DNA of 5,118 bases from Actinomycetes bacterium. Lineage in GTDB: Bacteria; Actinomycetota; Acidimicrobiia; Acidimicrobiales; Microtrichaceae. The stretch covers positions 1 through 5,118 of the forward strand of contig JAFAFN010000330.1 of the NCBI GenBank assembly GCA_023423475.1, written 5' to 3'. The position numbers and the translations under genes were made by a program. Under the pieces are notes generated by a model. The model had not been told where the DNA came from. It did no database searches and saw only the letters and a program-made list of their open reading frames with translations. Each line of letters opens with the position of its first letter. Position 1 is the stretch's first letter. Below, piece after piece: positions 1 through 4,641 of this stretch.

Positions 1-440
1 ACTTCACCCGACGGCTCGTCGCGCTGCGTCGTTCCAATCCGGTGCTGCAGCTGCGTCGTTTCCCCACGGGGACCAGGGCCGAGGGTGCCGAGCTGCCCGA
101 TGTCGCGTGGTTCGGCGCCGCCGGCCACGAGATGTCACCCGAGGACTGGGATGCGCGCTCCGGGTTCGTGTCGCTCTGGCTCAACGGCGACATCCACGAC
201 GTCGGACCGCGCGGCGAGCCGGTGCGCGGCTCGACGCTGCTGCTCGGGTGCAACCTGGGCGAGGGCACTGTCGAGTGGCGTCTGCCGCCGACACCGTGGG
301 GTCAGGGATGGTCACGCGTGCTCGACACCGCGCTCCAGGGCGCACCTCGCCCCGGCGTGCACGCCGCGGACGAGGTGCTCGACATCGGTGGTCGCAGCAT
401 CGTGATCCTCGAGCAGCAGGGTGGGCCCCGGCCGGTCTGA
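1..440 (+). CDS. glgX: Glycogen debranching enzyme GlgX, C-terminal part (5' end outside window)
   Basis: The reading frame is open from base 3 to the TGA at 438-440, giving the last 145 residues of a protein that begins outside the window. It opens with FTRRLVALRRSNPVLQLRRF, the typical GlgX/isoamylase segment after the catalytic barrel. Next come VAWFGAAGHEMSPEDWD (about residues 34-50), matching the family's conserved W-x-x-x-G-x-E-M-x-x-x-D-W signature, and a beta-sandwich tail with FVSLWLNGD, STLLLGCNL and WSRVLDTA, ending GGRSIVIL. The family hydrolyses alpha-1,6 branch points of glycogen trimmed by phosphorylase, in the cytoplasm. The catalytic residues lie upstream and cannot be checked. 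TreX and other isoamylase-type debranching enzymes share this tail, so GlgX is the best family name rather than a proven substrate assignment. The stop is only 6 bp from the convergent stop of the ABC gene. Confidence 0.88.
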   Translation, partial: FTRRLVALRRSNPVLQLRRFPTGTRAEGAELPDVAWFGAAGHEMSPEDWDARSGFVSLWLNGDIHDVGPRGEPVRGSTLLLGCNLGEGTVEWRLPPTPWGQGWSRVLDTALQGAPRPGVHAADEVLDIGGRSIVILEQQGGPRPV

Positions 441-460
441 TCGCGCTCAGACGCTGCGGC
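431..460. terminator. Candidate bidirectional terminator spanning two convergent stop codons
   Basis: GTCTGA (435-440) and TCAGAC (447-452) form a perfect 6-bp inverted repeat around the 6-base loop TCGCGC. An outer GCCG (431-434) / CGGC (457-460) pair can extend the stem if 453-456 bulges out. The glgX stop (438-440) and the minus-strand ABC stop (449-447) lie in the two arms. Because the structure is symmetric it could act on both converging transcripts. There is no T tract on either side, so this is not a classical intrinsic terminator, and its function is inferred from position and symmetry only. Confidence 0.4.
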
Positions 461-1253
461 GTGCGCTCCAGCGGCCGTCGTCGTGGCGCGTCGCGGTGAG
501 CGACATGTCGAAGCACTCGGTCAGGAGCGCGCTGTCGAGCGTGCTCGCGAGCGGTCCGCTCCGCACCACCTGCCCGTCGCGCAGCGCGAGCAGGTCGGTG
601 AAGGTCGGAGGGATCTCCTCGACGTGGTGGGTGACGAGGATCATCGGGGCCGCGTCGGGGTCCGCGGCGAGCGCGCCGATGCGCTCGACGAACGCCTCTC
701 GCCCGGCGAGATCGAGTCCCGTGGTCGGTTCGTCGAGCAGCAGCAGTCCCGGTTCGGACATGAGCGCTCGTGCGAGCAGCACTCGCTGTCGCTCGCCGGA
801 TGAGAGCGTGCCGTACCCGCGGTGTCGGACGTGGCCGACCCCCTGGGCGGCGAGGAGCTCGTCCGCCCGTGCGCGATCCGCGTCGTCGTAGTCGTGCCAC
901 CAGGGCTCGAGTGCGGCGTACTTCGCGCACATCACCACGTCGGACGCGCTCAGCTGCGGGCGGATCATCTGGGCCATCGACTAGCTGACGAGCGCGATGC
1001 GCCGACGGAGACGGCGGACGTCGGTCGATCCGAGGCGTTCACCCAGCACGTCGACGGTCCCGCGGCTGGGGTGCTCGTAGAGCGACGCGATGCGGATCAG
1101 CGACGTCTTGCCGCTGCCGTTCGCTCCGAGCAGGACCCACCGCTGGTCGGGCAGCACCTCGAGGTCGACGTCGTGGAGGAGGTCGCGCCCTTCGCGGGTC
1201 AGCGACACCCGGTCGAGCCGCAGCGCAGGGGTGGTCCGGTCCGGGACGGTCAT
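447..1253 (-). pseudogene. ABC transporter ATP-binding protein interrupted by an in-frame TAG
   Basis: Read as one frame from the ATG at 1253 to the TGA at 449-447, this is a 269-codon ABC ATPase gene with a TAG as codon 91 (bases 983-981). The first part (90 aa) holds the Walker A motif GANGSGKT at residues 43-50 and stops after RRRIALVS. The second part continues in the same frame, with ATG two codons after the TAG (977-975). It carries the signature LSSGERQR (about 150-157), Walker B LLLLDEP (about 170-176), D-loop GLDL and H-loop THHVEEIPP (about 207-215). It resembles the stand-alone YlmA/ModF-like ATPases of actinobacteria; no permease gene is adjacent. The break falls at or beside the Q-loop, so neither half alone has a complete nucleotide site. 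It is either a recent nonsense mutation, a sequencing error, or a split gene re-initiating at the nearby ATG. The ATG overlaps the marR stop (ATGA) and no Shine-Dalgarno is visible, so translation is probably coupled to marR. Confidence 0.8.
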
Positions 1254-1717
1254 GGGGCGAGCGTGGGGGAGTCGGGCCCGAAGCGCTCCTCGAGGGCGAG
1301 CTCCATCGCCCGGTTCAGCAGCTCGAGACCCACCAGTGCGGTCTCTGCCTGGGACTCGTCCAGTCGGGCCAGCAACCGGTCGAGACCGGCGCCGACCACT
1401 GCGTCGCCGCCCGCCATGGCCGCCGCGCCGTCGTCGGTGATGCGCAGCACGACTCGTCGTCGGTCCGCGGGATCCGTCGTGCGGGACACGAGCCCGCGCG
1501 CAACGAGCCCGTCGACGACCGAGGTGACGGTGGGTGGGGTGACGCCGAGCAGCGCGGCGACGTGGGCTGCGGGCCGTTCCCTGACGCTCAGGAACACGAG
1601 CACGCGGTACTGCGGGAGGGTGAGCTCGGCATCGACGAGCGCGGAGCCGGCGACCTTCGCGAGGCGTGCTGCAGCACGGACGGCGTCGACGGATCGCTCC
1701 GAGGTGGGCTGGCTCAT
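1250..1717 (-). CDS. MarR-family transcriptional regulator
   Basis: A 155-aa winged-helix protein of normal MarR length. LTLPQYRVLVFLS (32-44) is the hallmark segment before the DNA-binding domain. AAHVAALLGVTPPTVTSVVDGL (about 50-71) is the helix-turn-helix, and DPADRRRVVLRIT (82-94) is the wing with its conserved D-x-R-R. The remaining N- and C-terminal helices (about 10-30 and 105-145) would form the dimer interface. The ATG at 1717 (MSQPTSERS) was chosen because the frame further upstream runs into the divergent gene and has no family-like sequence. There is no Shine-Dalgarno; a TACGCT -10 element lies 9 nt before the ATG, suggesting a leaderless or near-leaderless message. It overlaps the ABC ATPase gene by 4 bp, so the two are cotranscribed. 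MarR proteins often repress their own operon and a linked exporter in response to a small ligand; that role and the ligand are inferred, not visible. Confidence 0.88.
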   Translation of the reverse strand: MSQPTSERSVDAVRAAARLAKVAGSALVDAELTLPQYRVLVFLSVRERPAAHVAALLGVTPPTVTSVVDGLVARGLVSRTTDPADRRRVVLRITDDGAAAMAGGDAVVGAGLDRLLARLDESQAETALVGLELLNRAMELALEERFGPDSPTLAP

Positions 1718-1726
1718 CGGGCCACG

Positions 1727-1755
1727 AGCGTAGGGGGAGCCCGGCGCACCATCGA
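1727..1755 (-). promoter_or_regulatory. Candidate marR promoter
   Basis: On the minus strand TACGCT (1732-1727) fits the TANNNT -10 pattern, and its last base lies 9 nt from the marR ATG. A poor -35 match TCGATG (1755-1750; 3 of 6 to TTGACA) sits at a 17-bp spacer. The distance implies a transcript that starts at or just before the start codon. Confidence 0.4.
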
Positions 1756-1764
1756 CCCAGCGGC

Positions 1765-1776
1765 CATGATGTGCGG
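1765..1776 (+). promoter_or_regulatory. Candidate -10 element and leader of the PIG-L gene
   Basis: CATGAT (1765-1770) has the A and final T of a -10 element and lies 6 nt before the GTG at 1777, allowing leaderless transcription. No convincing -35 is present. The same bases contain a five-codon frame ATG ATG TGC GGG TGA (1766-1780) whose stop overlaps the GTG start as GTGA, so an alternative is translational coupling on a longer transcript. Both readings are weak. Confidence 0.25.
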
Positions 1777-2559
1777 GTGACCTCCTCCCGCGCCGGGCGG
1801 CCACGTCGGGCGGACCGACGTCGCGTGACCGTGGTGTCCCCCCACTTCGACGACGCTCCGCTGTCCCTCGGCCAGAGCCTCCGCGACGGCGCCCTGGCGT
1901 CGTGCGACGTCGACGTCCGTGTCGCGTTCGGACGGACCAACTGGACCTCGTGGGTGCATCCGACGCCCGGACGAGCACCGCTGGTGGGCACGTGGCGGCG
2001 GATGGAGGAGACGGCGGCGTCGGTGCTCTTCGGCTACCGGTGGCGCGCGGCAGGCTGGGACGAGGTCATCCTGCGCCACGCCGAGGACGGCGAGGGGGCC
2101 CTCGCTCCCGAGGCGATCCTCGATCCGCAGCGGGACCTCTCGGACGAACCGCTGGTTCACGAGGTGGCCGAGTGGCTCGAGCTGGTGACTCGGGCGGCGA
2201 CACCCGACCTGTTGCTGGTGTGCGCAGGGTTCGGGGGTCACGTCGACCATCGGATCGTCGCGACCGCGGCGGCAGGACTGGTGGGCTCGCTCGGCGTGCC
2301 GCTGGGCTTCTACGAGGACCGTCCGTACATCTCGCATCTCGATGCCGCACAGCGCGATGCCCAGCTCGCGTCGCTGGGGGTCGAGCTCGAGCCGGTCGAC
2401 GTGTCGGGACCCGTCACCCGGTCGACCCAGATGCGGGCACGCCGGTGCTACCCGAGCCAGATGGCGCCGTACTTCGAGGACGCGATGGACCTCGACCGCG
2501 CCGTCGACGCGTGCGAGCGGGTCTGGTTCCCGGTCGGGAGCGCGCCGGAGTGGCTCTGA
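1777..2559 (+). CDS. PIG-L/LmbE-family deacetylase
   Basis: A 260-aa protein with both zinc-site motifs of the PIG-L superfamily, metal-dependent hydrolases that remove acyl groups from N-acetylglucosamine-type substrates. SPHFDDAPLSLG (21-32) supplies the H-x-D-D motif (His23, base Asp25, Asp26). GFGGHVDHRIV (151-161) supplies H-x-D-H (His155, His158). GFYEDRPY (177-184) is common in this family. The Glu that follows the Asp pair in MshB and Mca (HPDDE) is Ala here, as in SPHxDDA-type members of unassigned substrate. No signal peptide is seen, so it is probably cytoplasmic. The GTG at 1777 is preferred; GTG 1771 and GTG 1825 (just before TVVSPHFDD) are in-frame alternatives, and the first 16 residues are Arg-rich and not family-like. 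It diverges from marR (59 bp between starts) and lies 49 bp before npdG. A role in mycothiol synthesis is possible from the nearby mshC but is not shown by its motifs. Confidence 0.8.
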   Translation: MTSSRAGRPRRADRRRVTVVSPHFDDAPLSLGQSLRDGALASCDVDVRVAFGRTNWTSWVHPTPGRAPLVGTWRRMEETAASVLFGYRWRAAGWDEVILRHAEDGEGALAPEAILDPQRDLSDEPLVHEVAEWLELVTRAATPDLLLVCAGFGGHVDHRIVATAAAGLVGSLGVPLGFYEDRPYISHLDAAQRDAQLASLGVELEPVDVSGPVTRSTQMRARRCYPSQMAPYFEDAMDLDRAVDACERVWFPVGSAPEWL

Positions 2560-2596
2560 GGCTCCCATCCGGTTGCCTCCGACCGGCCCGTCCGGC

Positions 2597-2608
2597 AAGA
2601 GTGTCCGG
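2597..2608 (+). promoter_or_regulatory. Weak -10-like element directly before npdG
   Basis: AAGAGT (2597-2602) keeps the conserved A and final T of a -10 hexamer and stands 6 nt before the npdG ATG, the same geometry as at the PIG-L gene. The overlapping AGAG could instead be read as a poor ribosome-binding site. There is no -35 that I can support. Confidence 0.2.
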
Positions 2609-3265
2609 ATGCAGATCGGGGTGCTCGGAGCAACAGGTCCAGCGGGAAGTGGCCTCGCCACTCGTCTGGCAGCGTCAGGGTTCGATGTCGTGCTGGGGTC
2701 TCGGTCCAAGTACCGGGCACTCGAGGTGCGCGACAAGATCGCTGCGAAGTGGTCGGACCGCGAGCTGTCGCTGACCGCGGGCGACAACCACGAGGCCGCC
2801 TCGGCCGAGGTCGTGTTCATCGCCACGCCGTGGGACGCGGCTGCCGCGACCGCCAAGGAGTGCGAGCGGGAGCTCAAGGGCAAGGTCGTCATCTCGATGG
2901 CGAACGCGCTCGCGAAGGTCGGTCACGAGTTCCAGCCGCTGGTCCCGCCGCGTGGCTCGGTGGCTGCGTCGGTGCAGGCGGCGATCCCGCGCTCGCTGGT
3001 CGCGGCGACGATGCACCACGTGCCGGCCAAGGAGCTCGGCGACATCGCCCACCCGGTCGAGTCCGACGTGCTGGTGTGCTCGGACCATCCCTCGGCGACC
3101 GCCACGACCATCGACATCGTGTCGAAGATCCCGGACCTCCGGGCCGTCGACGCGGGTGAGCTCTCGAACGCTGCGCCCATCGAGGCGTTCGCTGCCGTCC
3201 TGCTGCAGGTGAACGTGAAGTACAAGACGCGGGTCGCCATCAGGTTCACCGGCCTGCCGGCCTGA
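2609..3265 (+). CDS. npdG: NADPH-dependent F420 reductase (F420H2:NADP+ oxidoreductase)
   Basis: A 218-aa protein, the usual length of the NPDG/FNO family, which transfers hydride between reduced coenzyme F420 and NADP+ in the cytoplasm. The N-terminal Rossmann fold begins MQIGVLGATGPAGSGLATRL, with a G-x-T-G-x-x-G-x-G-L-A dinucleotide loop at 7-17, followed by VVLGSRS (27-33), where Ser31 and Arg32 would contact the NADP 2'-phosphate. VVFIATPWDA (68-77) ends a core strand. The C-terminal part follows the family closely: GSVAASVQAAIP (116-127), AATMHHVPA (132-140), DVLVCSD (153-159), LRAVDAGELSNA (177-188) and a closing VAIRFTGLPA. The ATG at 2609 gives the full fold with no excess. The stop (3263-3265) lies in the first copy of a tandem repeat that continues downstream. 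It implies an F420-using organism; whether it makes F420H2 for biosynthesis or NADPH for catabolism cannot be told here. Confidence 0.88.
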   Translation: MQIGVLGATGPAGSGLATRLAASGFDVVLGSRSKYRALEVRDKIAAKWSDRELSLTAGDNHEAASAEVVFIATPWDAAAATAKECERELKGKVVISMANALAKVGHEFQPLVPPRGSVAASVQAAIPRSLVAATMHHVPAKELGDIAHPVESDVLVCSDHPSATATTIDIVSKIPDLRAVDAGELSNAAPIEAFAAVLLQVNVKYKTRVAIRFTGLPA

Positions 3266-3324
3266 GGCACTGACGGCCTGCCGGCCTGAGGTAGTGACCG
3301 GCCTGCCGGCCTGAGGCGGTGCCC
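3251..3324 (+). repeat. Three tandem GC-rich repeats starting in the end of npdG
   Basis: Copies lie at 3251-3274, 3275-3299 and 3300-3324, with periods of 24 and 25 bp. The first 17 bases, GGCCTGCCGGCCTGAGG, are identical in all three; the tails differ (CACTGAC, TAGTGACC, CGGTGCCC). Copy 1 encodes the last four residues and stop of npdG (Gly-Leu-Pro-Ala-TGA). Copy 2 is in the same frame with its own TGA at 3287-3289; copy 3 is shifted by one base. Each copy contains the palindrome GCCGGC, and copies 1 and 3 carry CCGGC-CT-GCCGG with the bases before them. Possible roles are transcript-end folding or a protein-binding site near the mshC promoter; both are speculative. Confidence 0.9.
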
Positions 3325-3339
3325 GTGGTCGGGCGCCGG

Positions 3340-3353
3340 TAGCCTGCGTCGCC
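3340..3353 (+). promoter_or_regulatory. Candidate mshC -10 element with leaderless start
   Basis: TAGCCT (3340-3345) fits TANNNT, and 8 nt separate it from the GTG at 3354, so transcription would begin at or 1-2 nt before the start codon. No Shine-Dalgarno precedes the GTG. The -35 region falls at the end of the third tandem repeat (around 3317-3323) and is a poor match. Confidence 0.45.
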
Positions 3354-4472
3354 GTGCGCCTCTACGACACCGCTCGGCAGACCGTCGTCCCGTTCGAGCC
3401 ATCGGACCGGATCGTCTCGATGTACACGTGCGGGATCACGCCGTACGACTCGACGCATCTCGGCCACGCCGCGACCTACCTGACCTACGACGTGCTGCAG
3501 CGCCGACTGCGCGACCTCGGTCACGAGACGCGCTGCGTCCGCAACATCACCGACGTCGACGACAGCATCCTGCCGAAGGCCCGTGAGCTCGGCGTGCACT
3601 ACCTGGACCTTGCGGCATCCGAGCTGGTGCGCTTCGACGCGGACATGGTGCGGCTCGGGATGATCCCGGCATGGTCCGAGCCGCGGGCGACATCCGCGAT
3701 CCCCGACATCCGGGGCTTCATCGGCATGGTCCTGGACCGCGGCTACGCCTATGCCGAGGGCGGCTCGGTCTACTTCGAGGTCGGCAAGTACGAGCGCTTC
3801 GGTGAGATCAGCCACTACTCGCGCGACGAGATGCTGCGTCTCGCCGCCGAGCGCGGTGGCAACCCGGACGACCCGAACAAGCGTGACCCGCTCGACTTCG
3901 TGCTGTGGCAGCCGAGCCTGTCCGACGAGCCGGCGTGGGACTCGCTGTGGGGGCCGGGCCGCCCGGGCTGGCACATCGAGTGCTCCGCGCTGTGCCTCCG
4001 CGAGCTGGGCACCACGATCGACCTGCACGGCGGCGGGTCGGACCTGATCTACCCGCACCACGAGTGCGAGGCCGCGCAGTCCGAGGCCGCGACCGGTGAG
4101 CCACTCGTCCGGCACTGGATGCACCAGGCGATGGTCCGGATGGACGGCGAGAAGATGTCCAAGTCCTTGGGCAACCTCGTGTTCGTCTCGGACCTGGCCG
4201 AGGAGTGGGATCCGCGTGCGATCCGACTGGCGTGCATCTCGCACCACTACCGCGACAGCTGGGAGTGGAACGACACCCTCATGCCCGCGGCGACCGAGCG
4301 GCTCTCGGCGTGGAACGCAGCGGGCGCCGGCAGCGGCGGTCTCGACGAGGCCCGACGAGCGCTCGACGAGGACCTCGACACACCCGGCGCGGTGGCGGCG
4401 ATCGACGCTGCAGCGGCCCGAGGTGTCGGGGTGAGCGAGGCTGCCGCACTGCTCGGCGTCGAGCTCGGTTGA
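3354..4472 (+). CDS. mshC: MshC-like L-cysteine:GlcN-inositol ligase (mycothiol biosynthesis), compact form
   Basis: A 372-aa class I aminoacyl-tRNA-synthetase-type protein. MshC activates cysteine with ATP and joins it to glucosaminyl-inositol, the ATP-dependent ligation step of mycothiol synthesis. MYTCGITPYDSTHLGHAATY (23-42) holds the HIGH-type HLGH and the ITPYD(A/S)THLGHA signature that separates MshC from cysteinyl-tRNA synthetase, which has CGPTVY there. NITDVDD (64-70), GRPGWHIEC (202-210), GGGSDLIYPHHE (226-237) and KMSKS (267-271) follow. Likely zinc/cysteine ligands are Cys26, Cys210 and His235. Glu239 sits where CysRS has a fourth ligand and where, as I recall, MshC has none. The protein ends just after the helical bundle (LLGVELG), without a tRNA anticodon-binding domain. 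It is shorter than typical MshC (about 410 aa) because it starts at RLYDTA. The GTG at 3354 was chosen from the -10 spacing and the start of homology. A divergent truncated CysRS is the alternative. Confidence 0.8.
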   Translation: MRLYDTARQTVVPFEPSDRIVSMYTCGITPYDSTHLGHAATYLTYDVLQRRLRDLGHETRCVRNITDVDDSILPKARELGVHYLDLAASELVRFDADMVRLGMIPAWSEPRATSAIPDIRGFIGMVLDRGYAYAEGGSVYFEVGKYERFGEISHYSRDEMLRLAAERGGNPDDPNKRDPLDFVLWQPSLSDEPAWDSLWGPGRPGWHIECSALCLRELGTTIDLHGGGSDLIYPHHECEAAQSEAATGEPLVRHWMHQAMVRMDGEKMSKSLGNLVFVSDLAEEWDPRAIRLACISHHYRDSWEWNDTLMPAATERLSAWNAAGAGSGGLDEARRALDEDLDTPGAVAAIDAAAARGVGVSEAAALLGVELG

Positions 4473-4474
4473 AC

Positions 4475-4500
4475 GGGGGCCGTCCCGGGTACGTCCCCGG
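4475..4500 (+). terminator. Possible weak hairpin after mshC
   Basis: CCGGG (4485-4489) and CCCGG (4496-4500) can pair around the loop TACGTC; the GGGGG at 4475-4479 offers competing pairs with the C runs. There is no T tract, and such short GC stems are common at this base composition, so the call rests mainly on position 3' of the mshC stop. Confidence 0.2.
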
Positions 4501-4583
4501 CGTCGGTCCGTGGTCCCGGTGATCCTGTGTCGGCGAGACTGTGAATTCTCCATGACGAGCCCCACTGACATCTGGTCAAGAGG

Positions 4584-4589
4584 TAGGAT
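4584..4589 (+). promoter_or_regulatory. Candidate plsC -10 element
   Basis: TAGGAT (4584-4589) is a good TANNNT -10 in a locally AT-richer stretch. CTGACA (4565-4570) matches the -35 consensus at 5 of 6 bases, but its 13-bp spacer is too short for an ordinary sigma-70 promoter, so the -35 is unresolved. A start near 4595 would give a leader of roughly 45 nt before the ATG at 4642. Confidence 0.4.
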
Positions 4590-4624
4590 CGCCCAGGAGG
4601 ACATCGACACGACGCGGTACGACC

Positions 4625-4633
4625 GGGAAGGGG
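4625..4633 (+). promoter_or_regulatory. Ribosome-binding site deciding the plsC start
   Basis: GGGAAGGGG contains an AAGG core and ends 8 nt before the ATG at 4642, a normal Shine-Dalgarno spacing. It supports 4642 over the in-frame GTG at 4633, which overlaps the site, and over the ATG at 4552, which has no such site. The stronger-looking AGGAGG at 4595-4600 has no start codon within range. Confidence 0.45.
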
Positions 4634-4641
4634 TGGCACTG

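Noticed and set aside
42..440. GTG at base 42 as the start of a separate small gene
   Set aside because: The frame is open to the left edge, and the residues before base 42 already match the GlgX family, so this is an internal codon.
1718..1743. CGGGC-N16-GCCCG inverted repeat around the marR -10 as a MarR operator
   Set aside because: The 5-bp arms are all G/C in a very GC-rich region and the spacing is unlike usual MarR sites, so chance is the simpler explanation.
1777..2559. Canonical MshB or Mca
   Set aside because: The HPDDE motif and the surrounding MshB/Mca sequence are not there; only the general PIG-L metal-site residues are shared.
2567..2610. Several CCGG and TCCGG motifs between the PIG-L gene and npdG as an operator or terminator
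   Set aside because: The motifs are short, unevenly spaced and expected often at this base composition; no stable stem with a T tract is formed.
1714..2892. 392-codon open frame on the minus strand opposite the PIG-L gene
   Set aside because: It crosses the PIG-L gene and the start of npdG and has no family motifs; it is a shadow of the plus-strand genes.
3251..3324. CRISPR array
   Set aside because: The copies are directly adjacent with 7-8 variable bases rather than spacers of about 30 bases, and no cas gene is present.
3354..4472. Ordinary cysteinyl-tRNA synthetase
   Set aside because: CGITPYDSTHLGHA replaces the CGPTVY-type block, and the C-terminal tRNA-binding domains are missing; both favour MshC.
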